DNA of 64,000 nt from Brachycybe producta. Taxonomy: Eukaryota; Arthropoda; Diplopoda; Playtdesmida; Andrognathidae. The position numbers were made by a program, and so were the translations under genes. This document shows, piece after piece, positions 18,486-27,613 of this stretch. The notes below the pieces were generated by a model. It was not told where the DNA came from, did not search any database, and worked only from the letters and a program-made list of their open reading frames with translations. How positions within the stretch are numbered: position 1 is the first letter of the stretch; every line of letters starts with the position of its first letter. The stretch is from the NCBI GenBank assembly GCA_036925085.1, contig JAUPFP010000033.1:1906501-1970500 (forward strand), read 5' to 3'.

Positions 18486-20090
18486 CTATTCAGAGGTTGA
18501 TTTGCATGCACTATCTAACTGGCATGTTTCTATTATCGGTTCTTCAAGTTCAACGCCATGTTTCTTTCGAATGTGAATCCTCAACTGAAACTTGCTTCTC
18601 GAACCATACCCACATATGTGACATACATGCGTATATTCCACTTTACCCTCGTGGCGTCGCATGTGTATCTTGTAACTAAACCTGTCCGAATACGCCGCAT
18701 TGCAAATGTTGCACTTGTATGGTTTCACTCCCTTGTGTTGAACTAAAACGTGGTGATTGAGTGATCCACTAGTTTGAAATCGGAAGCCACATTCCTCACA
18801 CATGAAGTCTTTTCTGTTCTGATGCATTATTCGTTCATGTTGCCTTATTTGAGCAGTGTACGAAGCAGTGTAATCGCAATCCTTACACTTCAGCTTATTC
18901 AAGCGTTCGTGTTTTGCTAAAGTGTGACATTGTAGTTGGTGTTTTGCATAACAAACAAAATTGCAATCTGGACACTTGAGGTTCTTTTCGAGTGGATTTC
19001 CATCTGCGTCCACATGGTGTTTTGCCGAGATATGTTTTAGAAATGCAGTTTTATTGTGCGACTTGTGCCCGCAGTATTTGCAAATGAGTGGTTCCGTTCC
19101 GCACTTTGAGTCGCGATGCCTGCCTAACAAGTTGGAGCTTTCAAATACTTTCTTGCACCTTCTGCAAGTGAACTGCTTTGGTCCCTTTGGCGGTTTTGCA
19201 GTGTGGCGTTTCATGTGGCCATTCAGTTGACATCTATGTTTTGCAACGTAATCACAATGACGACATTTAAGGATCTTTTCTTGTCTAGTCGTCTCTTCTG
19301 TTTGGTCTTTTGTTTTCTCAGTACTGTTTGATTTCGTTGATTTTTGCAGAGCTTCTCTCAAATGTCGAACTGATTTGTTTTTGGAACATTGCGATGTCCT
19401 ATTTTGTTTAATTTTCTTCTTTCTTGATTTATCAATTCTCTCGTCATTTGAACTCACTTCGGAACACTCGTTACTGTCTAAACTCTTCCTCTCACTTAAT
19501 TCTTCATCGCTAATTAAATACGAATCAGAGTCTTCTTCCTCTGAAGTAAGTTTGTCCACACTTTCATCGTTGATGACCATTTTTACTTGAGGCCGTGGTC
19601 TTAGTCTCCTCAGAGATGGCACATTATTTTGTTCTGTCTTTTCAACACATTTTGTTCTCCCAGTCCATAGATCGAGACTTTTCTTTAAACTCTCGATCTC
19701 CATATTCTTCGCGATATGCATAAGACAATCGGCATGCTTGTAAGGAACGGCAACTTTCCCGGTGTATGCAAATTGAATCAGATATTCGATGTCCTCGGCG
19801 TGGTCAGCAACATTGTCCAAGCTGAGACATTGAGCCTCAAGTATCTTCAAGGATTGACCTAGACTTAAATCTGTACTTAGCTGCTCTTTATCGATAGGGC
19901 CAGTGCCACGTGACCTGAGAGATTCCTTGAGTATGGGAAAGAGAAAGGCCAACACAAACTTGTGGACTTTCATCTCTTGTCCATGACAAGTGACATTAAA
20001 GTCCGTCAGATATTCTTCGTTGAAGAACTCCCATAGTTTGGTGGACAAAGCTATGTCGTGATCCTTCCATTCTAATAGCAGTTCTCCCAT
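18486..20090 (-). CDS. B6: BTB-C2H2 zinc finger protein
   Basis: 534 aa from MGELLLEWKDHDIALSTK. BTB about 5-130, with EYLTDFNVTCHGQE. Linker: R-L-R-P-R, E/D/S-rich segment, KSRKKKIKQ, then T/E/K-rich sequence. Eight fingers at about 276-517. F2 is C2HC (HRDSKC). F5 has recognition residues Y/A/Q/Q (positions -1, 2, 3, 6), the 'tyrosine' class shared with B7, B8 and B15. The short tail (ETCQLDSACKSTSE) resembles the CQ-S-SKSTS end of B8. Its neighbours B5 and B9 belong to another sub-family, so B6-B8 form an insertion between two blocks of the KKVHKC group. Intron predicted at 20104-20162. Confidence 0.93.
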   Translation of the reverse strand: MGELLLEWKDHDIALSTKLWEFFNEEYLTDFNVTCHGQEMKVHKFVLAFLFPILKESLRSRGTGPIDKEQLSTDLSLGQSLKILEAQCLSLDNVADHAEDIEYLIQFAYTGKVAVPYKHADCLMHIAKNMEIESLKKSLDLWTGRTKCVEKTEQNNVPSLRRLRPRPQVKMVINDESVDKLTSEEEDSDSYLISDEELSERKSLDSNECSEVSSNDERIDKSRKKKIKQNRTSQCSKNKSVRHLREALQKSTKSNSTEKTKDQTEETTRQEKILKCRHCDYVAKHRCQLNGHMKRHTAKPPKGPKQFTCRRCKKVFESSNLLGRHRDSKCGTEPLICKYCGHKSHNKTAFLKHISAKHHVDADGNPLEKNLKCPDCNFVCYAKHQLQCHTLAKHERLNKLKCKDCDYTASYTAQIRQHERIMHQNRKDFMCEECGFRFQTSGSLNHHVLVQHKGVKPYKCNICNAAYSDRFSYKIHMRRHEGKVEYTHVCHICGYGSRSKFQLRIHIRKKHGVELEEPIIETCQLDSACKSTSE

Positions 20091-20103
20091 GTTGTGTCTC
20101 CCT

Positions 20104-20162
20104 CTGGAATGGTGATTTGCAATACATGTACAACAGTAATAAATATGCAGCTTTTACTATAC
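20104..20162 (-). other. Predicted 5'UTR intron of B6
   Basis: Donor CAG|GTATAG (20157-20162) and acceptor CACCATTCCAG|AGGGAG (AG at 20104-20105) on the minus strand give a 59 bp intron. That is short, but within the range of insect micro-introns. The acceptor lies 13 bp before the ATG. Confidence 0.5.
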
Positions 20163-20229
20163 CTGAGGAACAACTTGCCTGCACGCGCAATACACAATCA
20201 AGGACGTACCTATTATCCTTCTTCTCCAC

Positions 20230-20244
20230 AAAAGATGGCAGCAC
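20230..20244 (+). promoter_or_regulatory. CTCF-like element upstream of B6
   Basis: AAAAGATGGCAGCAC, 140 bp upstream of the ATG and 68 bp beyond the predicted donor, leaving room for a short non-coding first exon. Confidence 0.6.
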
Positions 20245-20499
20245 TGTATTTTACAAATCCGTCTGCAGCACTTTGCGAAATTAATTTCAGGCCCAACTTC
20301 AAGAGGAGGAAACTACGTGTTAATGATTGCTAATTCAAAATTAATGCTAATCTTATGAACTTTAGATAAGAAGTGTCATGTGAAAGTTGACGAGTTTAGT
20401 AGTACCTTTAACTTAGCAGTCATTAAGAATACGGCCCTTAGAAGTCGAAATAGCGAATTAGCACTTAAATGTTTTATGAAAATTGTAAACTTTTCAAAT

Positions 20500-20765
20500 T
20501 CTGGTTATTTCTGCATTATAGGAGCAATCTTTAAGAAGAAATTGAAAGTGTTAGAAATGAAAATAGTAGCTAAATTACTTTAATAGTATTTTCATTTTGT
20601 TGTCTTTCAAAATAAACTTTTTATCGACAAAAATAAAAAAAATTCGTTTAAAGTTGGGTATTATTTTAAAAGATATCAATATGAAGATTACATTAAGTAA
20701 TTGAGCTACATTTCTAGTTTCTAAAAACATTTTCATGTTTATCTTAATTTTGTTCCTGAACGAGG
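20500..20765. mobile_element. Family A foldback element
   Basis: Has 'aagtgttagaaatgaaaata', 'tctttcaaaataaacttttt', 'tttaaagttgggta' and the inverted 'cattt ctagtttctaaaaac' blocks of family A. The GAACAGCTG end is not recognisable, so this copy is degraded. Confidence 0.5.
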
Positions 20766-20769
20766 ACAA

Positions 20770-21165
20770 TTGAAACATGCTAAACAGGGTTTTAAGATTA
20801 AAACAATTTTATGTTGGCACCCTTCTCAGAGGGTAGTTGAAGACTGGAAGTTGAAGATCAACTTCTAAGTTTTCTTCATGAATTTTAACCTTAAATACAA
20901 TCCTCCAGAGTGACTTGGAAGTTTTCTGAAAACCTTTTTCTACGTAAAAAAAAATACAAACACGACAACTAATTCATTCCTCACATGCAACATAATATAT
21001 GCATTATTTTATACGATCGCATTTTGACAAGAAACATTAAATAATAACTACGTAACAACCGAGATTATTTTTTTCCCCAATTTTATCACAAAATTTGCAA
21101 AAATATTGATGTAATACATAAAAAAATCATGAAGAAACTTAGTTTCCGCTACCATCATAAACGTT
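20770..21165. other. Intergenic, 3' flank of B7
   Basis: A small imperfect repeat around 20829-20870 ('gaagactggaagttgaagat' followed by 'caacttctaagttttc'). Otherwise AT-rich sequence. No clear AATAAA close to the B7 stop was found. Confidence 0.3.
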
Positions 21166-23052
21166 TTACAGCGACATCGGTTCGCTTGCATCGGTTGTCA
21201 CTTCGAGGTCAATACCATGTTTCTTTCGCAAATGCTTTATTAGTGCCATCTTCTTCCGCAGACGATGTCCGCAGATGTTACATTCTTGCAAGTATCCTCC
21301 TTTATCCTCGTGAGTTAGCATGTGTGTCTTGTAGCTCCATTTGCTAGAATAGTCCACGTTGCACGTTTCGCACTTGTATGGCTTTAATCTCTGATGTACG
21401 ACTAAAGTGTGATTTTTCAATGTTGTTTTAGTCTGGAATTTGAAACCGCACTCCTCGCACGGGTAATCTTTTCTTTTTCGGTGTACAAATTGTTCGTGTT
21501 GCATTAATTGATTGCTGTAGGGAGCGGTGAAATCGCATTCTTTGCACTTAAGCTTGTTCCATCGTTCGTGTCTCGATAAAACGTGGGCTCGTAGTTGGTG
21601 TTTAGCGTAACAGACAAAATCGCATTGCAAACATTTAACGTTCCTTTCGAGTGGATTTCCGTCTGCGTCCACTTGGTGTCGAGACATTACGTGTTTGAAA
21701 AGGGCATACCTGTGAAGTGTTTTTAGCCCACAATATTTGCACACGTGAGGTTCCGTTCCACACTTTGAATCGCGATGAATATTTATCATATTATTGCTTC
21801 CAACATCTGTGTTGCATAACTTGCAAATGAACTGCTTTCGCTGTTTTTTTGTGTGGATTTTCATGTGCTGTTCTAGTCGAGACTTATATTTTGCAATGTA
21901 AATACAATGAGGACATTTGAAACTTTCTATTTCATTGACTTCTTCGTTGGCTGACAGTGTTGTGTCTTTGTTCAAACTCGTTCCACTGTTAATTTCAATC
22001 TCGTAGTCCGTTGCCACTAGCTGTGACAAACAATCGTCGAAACACTCGTTACTTTCAAAATTATCGAAACTTTCTATCGATTCTCGTTGCATAACAGGAT
22101 AAAAATCGGAAACATCTTCACATTTAACCACAACCACATTAGGCATTTTTTCAATGATATTAGGCAATGTCTCAACGACATGTGGCACTGTCTCAACGAC
22201 ATGTGGCACTGTCTCAACGACATGTGGCACTGTCTCAAGGACATGTGGCACTGTCTCAAGGACATGTGGCACTGTCTCAACGACATGTGGCACTGTCTCA
22301 ACGACATGTGGCACTGTCTCAACGACATGTGGCACTGTCTCAACGACATGTGGCACTGTCTCAAGGACATGTGGCACTGTCTCAACGACATGTGGCACTG
22401 TCTCAAGGACATGTGGCACTGTCTCAAGGACATGTGGCACTGTCTCAAGGACATGTGGCACTGTCTCAAGGACATGTGGCACTGTCTCAACGACTTTCCT
22501 CATTGTTTTACTGACATTAGGTGTTTTTTCTATGACACGATGCATTTTTTCAATAACGCGAGGCATTTCTTCAATGACATTAGGTCTTTTTCCAATGATA
22601 TTAGGCTTCCTTTCAATGACATCCGGTTCAATGTTGTTTTGCCACTGGTTGAGACTATCCTTTAAACTTTTTACCTCCAACATTTCTGCAATACGCATCA
22701 GACAATCGGCATGTTCTTTAGGAACGTTTGTCTTTCCAGTGTATACAAACTGAATAAGATAGTCAATATCTTCAGCATGCTCAGTAATGTTGTCCAAATT
22801 GAGAATTTGAGCCTGAGGTATCGCTGATAATCCCTTTCCTTGACCTTGATTGAGATAGAAAGTCGTTGCAGTTGACCTGAGTGAATCTTTGAGTATTGGA
22901 AACATTAGCGCCAATACAAATTTGTGGACTTTTATCTGCTTTTCGTGACAAGTGACACTGAAGTCCACAAGATATTCTTCCGTGAAGAACTCCCATAGTT
23001 TGGTGGATAAATCTTTATCGTGATCTTTCCATTCTAACAGCATTTCTCCCAT
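21166..23052 (-). CDS. B7: BTB-C2H2 zinc finger protein with heptad-repeat linker
   Basis: 628 aa from MGEMLLEWKDHDKDLSTK. BTB about 5-130, with CHEKQIKVHKF. The linker is dominated by a 7-residue repeat: about six degenerate units (such as RPNVIEE, MPRVIEK), then fifteen near-perfect units VPHV[LV]ET at about residues 189-294, then degenerate units again (LPNIIEK). Neither R-L-R-P-R nor a clear basic NLS is seen. Eight fingers at about 380-617, with F2 of the 'CNTDVGS' type shared with B13 and B14. F8 has CNICGHRLRKKMALIKH. The predicted repeat structure is unknown; Val/Leu and Glu with a Pro every seven residues argues against a long helix. Donor-like CCAG|GTAGTA lies far upstream; acceptors are ambiguous. 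Confidence 0.92.
   Translation of the reverse strand: MGEMLLEWKDHDKDLSTKLWEFFTEEYLVDFSVTCHEKQIKVHKFVLALMFPILKDSLRSTATTFYLNQGQGKGLSAIPQAQILNLDNITEHAEDIDYLIQFVYTGKTNVPKEHADCLMRIAEMLEVKSLKDSLNQWQNNIEPDVIERKPNIIGKRPNVIEEMPRVIEKMHRVIEKTPNVSKTMRKVVETVPHVLETVPHVLETVPHVLETVPHVLETVPHVVETVPHVLETVPHVVETVPHVVETVPHVVETVPHVVETVPHVLETVPHVLETVPHVVETVPHVVETVPHVVETLPNIIEKMPNVVVVKCEDVSDFYPVMQRESIESFDNFESNECFDDCLSQLVATDYEIEINSGTSLNKDTTLSANEEVNEIESFKCPHCIYIAKYKSRLEQHMKIHTKKQRKQFICKLCNTDVGSNNMINIHRDSKCGTEPHVCKYCGLKTLHRYALFKHVMSRHQVDADGNPLERNVKCLQCDFVCYAKHQLRAHVLSRHERWNKLKCKECDFTAPYSNQLMQHEQFVHRKRKDYPCEECGFKFQTKTTLKNHTLVVHQRLKPYKCETCNVDYSSKWSYKTHMLTHEDKGGYLQECNICGHRLRKKMALIKHLRKKHGIDLEVTTDASEPMSL
22171..22485 (-). 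repeat. 21 bp coding minisatellite in B7 (15 units)
   Basis: Fifteen units of CTCAACGACATGTGGCACTG+T (plus strand). They are identical except for one position (C/G) that switches Val and Leu in the product. All six frames of the array are open or nearly so, because 21 is a multiple of three and the unit lacks stops. Flanking units on both sides are heavily diverged. Confidence 0.95.
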
Positions 23053-23229
23053 TTTTTTTCTTTAGAATTCTTGGTGAAATTCTAAACCTGTTCGATAATA
23101 ACAATGATTTCTGTTATTGTTATATTAATTATATTAATTTATTATATTACATGTATACTACCTGGAATGAATAGTTTGTTGTTTTCAATGAGTAATGATT
23201 TCATATAAATGAAAATGATTCTAAAGCTA

Positions 23230-23246
23230 CCAGAAGATGGCAGCAC
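23230..23246 (+). promoter_or_regulatory. CTCF-like element upstream of B7
   Basis: CCAGAAGATGGCAGCAC, 178 bp upstream of the ATG. Matches CCASYAGRKGGCRSY at every position but the fifth. Confidence 0.65.
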
Positions 23247-23377
23247 AAATCTAATTTGCGTCAGTTATTGTAGATCAAGACACGGTACATAGAGGTAGCA
23301 AAACTCATGCCAGAAAGAAACGTCGTGCGTGAGTGAGCATTAATTGTATAGCCTCCCTTCGAGGTTCTATTTATTAC

Positions 23378-23652
23378 GAACAGCTGATTTGCAAATTCTT
23401 GATTATTTTGTTTTTCAGTAGAAAAACTTAAGAAAAACTAAAAAGTGTTTTAGAAACTAGAAGGTACTTTTTTATTGACAAAAAGTTAAAAAAAAAAATA
23501 TCGTCTGCTTAAAGTTGGGTTAATTTCAAACTGACATATATGAAAATACAGTTAAGTGACTGAGCTGCCCTTCTAGTTTCTAAAACACATTAAGTTTCTC
23601 TTCATTTTGCACATGAAAGACAGAATAATCAAAGAGTTCGAGAATCGTTAAC
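23378..23652. mobile_element. Family A foldback element
   Basis: GAACAGCTGATTTGCAAATT at the left and GACAGAATAATCAAAGAGTT plus CGAGAATC at the right, the two termini being inverted relative to each other. The internal 'agaaactagaaggtac' is mirrored by 'gcccttctagtttctaaa'. Confidence 0.7.
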
Positions 23653-23654
23653 TC

Positions 23655-24284
23655 ACTTTAAAACCAACTTAATCCGAAAATTCTAGCATACAAATTATTT
23701 CTTCTAACACGAAATTCGTTTAACATGAAAACGGCTGTCCACTGTACAAAAATGGTCATAACATTTATTTTGATATTTATTCTGTTATTTTTAGAAATTG
23801 TTTTAAAAACTGCAAGAGTAAAATAAATATCATGAAATTTGATTAAAATAATCTTTTTATTTCAACTTTGTTAATATTTTTCACTAATTTATATTTTTTG
23901 CATCTGCCAAAAAAATCAAAAGGATATATTTGTCTTCTTTCAAAACTTATTTGAAAAATGCTTCCATTCAATAAATTATTAGTTTCCAAACCTTTTAAAT
24001 TTATTAAAAATTGCTCCAAATACCGACATTAGAGCTCAGTTTCCTATTTTTTGCACTACGGAGTTCACTAATTATTAATTATATTAAAACCGACGAATTT
24101 CCAAGTTTTGTACAGCACCTGATCCCATTTATATCCTTCTGGCCCCACAAGCTACAATAATTTATATAAAAAAAAAACAATTTTATTAAAGTATTATGTA
24201 ACATCATAGATTACTTATTTCACTTTATATAATTAATACAAAAAATACAAAAATGGATGAAAAAGTGCGTCCTTTATTGACTTT
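23655..24284. other. Intergenic between two family A copies
   Basis: About 23690-23757 resembles part of family E ('aacacgaaattcgtttaaca', 'ggctgtccactgta'). The remaining AT-rich DNA shows no gene. Confidence 0.35.
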
Positions 24285-24570
24285 CAAAGTGTCATTATTC
24301 CGAGTTTCATGAACAAAATTAAGAGAAACTAGCAAGTGTTTTAGAAACTAGAAGGGTGGGTGACTTTCAATCACTTATGTTTATCTTTCAAAATAAACGT
24401 TTCAAAAACTAAATAATATATCATCTACTTAAAAGTTTGGTCATTTTTCAAATTGGCATAATAAAGTTTATTTTAAAAATTATATCAACATTCAATGAAA
24501 TTGAGCGCGCTACCCTTCTAGTTTATAAAACATCTTCAAATTTATCTTAATTAGGCTTCTAAAACGCAAT
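24285..24570. mobile_element. Family A foldback element
   Basis: Contains 'gtgttttagaaactagaagg', 'tctttcaaaataaacgtttc' and the inverted 'cctt ctagtttataaaaca'. The outer ends are degraded. Confidence 0.55.
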
Positions 24571-24622
24571 ATAATCATGCAATGTTTGTGGGGTCGTTTA
24601 CCACCGCCACCACCACCATAAA

Positions 24623-26242
24623 TTACGAAGTCGATTTCGATGCACCTTCTGATTGACATTCATTGGTTTTCGCGTCTTCCAGTTCCATACCGTGTTTCCT
24701 TCGCACGTGAATCCTTAGTTCACACTTCCTCCGCAAAGTGTGTCCGCAAATGTGGCATACAAACTTGTATTCCACTTTACCTTCATGACTTTGCATGTGT
24801 ATCTTGTAACTCAACCTATTTGAATACTCTGCATTGCAAATGGTGCACTTGTATGGTTTCACTCCTTTATGTGTGACTAAAACGTGACTATTGAGTTTTC
24901 CTCGATTAGGAAATCGGTACCCACATTCCTCACACATGTAGTCTCTTACGTTCTGATGTATCACACGCTCGTGTAGTAGTAGCTGACTCCTGTAGGGTGC
25001 AGTAAAGCTGCATTCCTTACACTTGAACTTGTTCTGTCGTTCGTGCTTCACGCTCACGTGAGCTCGTAGTTGGTGTTTTGCGTAACATACGAAATCACAA
25101 TCTGGACACTTGATATTTTTTTCGAGCGGATTTCCTTGTGAGTCCAATTGGTGTTTGGCCATTATGTGTTGTAGAAGGGTAGCTTTCTTATTCATCTTGA
25201 GCCCGCAGTATTTGCAAGAGAGAGGTTCAGTTCCACACTTTGAGTCGCGGTGTACATTTAATAGGTTTTTTCTTTCAAATCCTTTCTTGCATATACTGCA
25301 AGTAAATTGCATCGAACCTTTTGCCTCTCGTCTAGCATGGCTTCTCACGTGACGTTCTAGGTTGCACGGATATTTACCAACGTAATCGCATTGAGAACAC
25401 TTGAAGCTTTTCTGTTCTTCAACTATTTCATCTTTCGACGTTGTCGTATTTTCTCGCGACGATGTTTCATCGTTAGCTTTTTCCTCAGTGTCTCTTCTAG
25501 CTGGTTTCTTCGGAGTTTTTATAGGTTTTCGTTTTTTAACTGTTTCCTTTTTGGAATGACTGTCTCCATTTCGACGCTTCTGTGGTAGTCTAGTCTTAAA
25601 TTTGTTTTTTCTGGACCTACCATAATTGTCGGAACAATCAGAAGAATTCTCGTTACTGTCCAAACAATTACTCATATTAGATTCTTCGCCGTTGACGACA
25701 GAATGAATATCTAAGTCATCATCAGAGCTAATCGCGTAAAGACGGTCAATAACCTTTGGCTTTTTTCGTGGTCTTAGTCTCGTTCGAGGTGTGACGTTAT
25801 TTTGAGAAGTCTTTTCGTGTAACTGTCGAAGGCTGTCTTTTAAACTATTGATCTCCATCGTGTCTGCGATATGCATTAGACAATCGGCATGTTCTTTGGG
25901 AACTGTAGTTTTCCCAGTGTATGCGAACTGAATCAGATAATCCATGTCTTCGGCATGTTCAGTAATGTTGTCCAAATTGAGACACAATGGCGTCGGTAGT
26001 AAGTTTCCAACTTTCCCATTTTTTCCCGGTTCTTCTTCAATGAGAGGATAAGTGTGCCTGTTGGAGCTGAGGGACTCCTTGAGTACTGGTGACATGAAGG
26101 CCAGTACAAACTTGTGGACTTTCATCTGTTGTCCGTGACAAGTGACACTGAAGTCCACTAGATATTCCTCGTTGAAAAATTCCCATAGTTTGGTGGACAA
26201 TTGTTTGTCGTGACCCTCCCAGTCTAATAATATTTCTCCCAT
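24623..26242 (-). CDS. B8: BTB-C2H2 zinc finger protein
   Basis: 539 aa from MGEILLDWEGHDKQLSTK. A frame continues to 26335, but the acceptor ATTTATTTCAG|AACGAC (AG at 26249-26250) precedes this ATG, so the upstream codons are taken as intronic. BTB about 5-130. Linker with R-L-R-P-R, D/S/N-rich part and several basic clusters (KKRKPIKTPKKP). Eight fingers at about 282-522. F6 is unusual (YRFPNRGKLNSH against YRFQTSGSLN elsewhere). F5 belongs to the tyrosine class (Y/S/Q/L). The C-terminus resembles B6. Expected nuclear DNA-binding oligomeric protein. Confidence 0.93.
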   Translation of the reverse strand: MGEILLDWEGHDKQLSTKLWEFFNEEYLVDFSVTCHGQQMKVHKFVLAFMSPVLKESLSSNRHTYPLIEEEPGKNGKVGNLLPTPLCLNLDNITEHAEDMDYLIQFAYTGKTTVPKEHADCLMHIADTMEINSLKDSLRQLHEKTSQNNVTPRTRLRPRKKPKVIDRLYAISSDDDLDIHSVVNGEESNMSNCLDSNENSSDCSDNYGRSRKNKFKTRLPQKRRNGDSHSKKETVKKRKPIKTPKKPARRDTEEKANDETSSRENTTTSKDEIVEEQKSFKCSQCDYVGKYPCNLERHVRSHARREAKGSMQFTCSICKKGFERKNLLNVHRDSKCGTEPLSCKYCGLKMNKKATLLQHIMAKHQLDSQGNPLEKNIKCPDCDFVCYAKHQLRAHVSVKHERQNKFKCKECSFTAPYRSQLLLHERVIHQNVRDYMCEECGYRFPNRGKLNSHVLVTHKGVKPYKCTICNAEYSNRLSYKIHMQSHEGKVEYKFVCHICGHTLRRKCELRIHVRRKHGMELEDAKTNECQSEGASKSTS

Positions 26243-26648
26243 GTCGTTCTGAAATAAATGATAAATTGTGATAATTATCACAATGTTGGTTTTACAAGGT
26301 TTGAAAAGAACAAAGCAAATTTCATAAGATTTCATGATTGTTATTCTTATCCAATTGCAGGTATAGATCTGTGGTGAAAAATATCTATATGAAAGTCTTT
26401 AAAAGATAAGGATCGGGATGGACACAAAACAAGTGAAAATATATTAAATTTTGGCTGAACATGCTTGTACAAAAATTAAGGTAAAAATCAGGATTTTGTG
26501 TTTTTCTAAAAAAAAATTTTGTTAAAAATTGCAATGTCACTTACTTGACAAAGGTACGAGCGTATACTTACAGACAAATGAAAATCTGATTGAAAATTTG
26601 ACTTGATTGTTATACAGCGTACTTGACACCTTAATTTGTGTAGCTATC

Positions 26649-26663
26649 AAAAGAGGGCAGCAC
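26649..26663 (+). promoter_or_regulatory. CTCF-like element upstream of B8
   Basis: AAAAGAGGGCAGCAC, 407 bp upstream of the ATG. Identical to the B2 element. Confidence 0.6.
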
Positions 26664-27540
26664 AATAGTGGCGGCGCAGGGAGGTGGCTAGAGGACAGGG
26701 GGATTCCCAATAGGTTTCAGAACTTTTGACATTATATTACCCTATTATTTACTATTTTAGAAAAGTCTTCTTAAAAAAATTCTAATTTTGTATAAAATTA
26801 AAATGACACGATATTTAAAAAAAACCTTTATATGGCAGTTTGAAAAATTTGATTAATTAATAATTTTCTAAGGTTTTTAATTATTATTAAAATTAAAATT
26901 GATATTTTTAAACTGCCATACAATTTTTATTTTTTTAAACAAACATGACATTGGGTGGAAAATTCACTTTCAAATTTAACTTTTATCCTCAAATCTAGAT
27001 TTATCCTGATGTGTTTTGTAGGTGTTTTGATATACTCGGACTACTAAAAAGTCCATTGTTATATATTTAGAATTAGAGACTCGAGTTTCGAGTTAGATCT
27101 AACTTAGGCCATAAATTATTGCATTATTACGAGCTTCACTATAAGGGTCCTAAGTTGACCTGAAGTATTAATCGACTGTGAAAACTTTGCTAAACCACGT
27201 CTAGTCCGTAAATAGCAAAATATGCCCGTGTTATGCGAACAAATATGAAATTGAACAAAATTTGCCCCCTTTTTTCAAATTTACACCGTTGAAATTCATA
27301 TTTTAACCTCGTTTTCAACTAATGGAAAGAATTCATGAGTGTTAGTTAATAGACTGTGGATATTTTTTTTTAAAAATGTGTTAAGCAAATTTTTAGCGGT
27401 CAATTAACAATGTACGCTAGTACGAGCATAAATGGTTGATGTTCACAATGGTATTAAATCGGCTGTTAGCAAAAGTTACTTACGAGCTTCATACTGTCCA
27501 TTAATCAAAGCTCTAAAATTTATTTCTCGCCTGCAAAACA
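26664..27540. other. Intergenic with a small AT hairpin
   Basis: At about 26830-26925 'tatatggcagtttgaaaaat' is mirrored by 'atatttttaaactgccatac', a hairpin with arms of roughly 20 bp. The rest is AT-rich with no gene. Around 27120-27480 there is a weak inverted pair 'attacgagcttca' / 'ttacgagcttcat' in direct orientation. Confidence 0.4.
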
Positions 27541-27546
27541 TTTATT
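27541..27546 (-). terminator. Poly(A) signal of B9
   Basis: AATAAA on the minus strand, 68 bp past the stop, within TTTTTCAATAAATGTTTTGC. This string is shared almost exactly with B10 and in part with B3, B4 and B5. Confidence 0.6.
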
Positions 27547-27613
27547 GAAAAATATATTATAACTTACAAAATAGTCTTTTTTTATGAGAATTTTGTACAT
27601 TGCGTATCATTTG

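Noticed and set aside
22171-22485. CRISPR-like array
   Set aside because: Units are contiguous without spacers and are in frame with a eukaryotic protein; no cas genes.
22074-22753. Long open frames on both strands across the B7 minisatellite
   Set aside because: They arise because a 21 bp stop-free unit is open in every frame. They have no start context or domain, and the minus-strand BTB-ZF frame explains the region.
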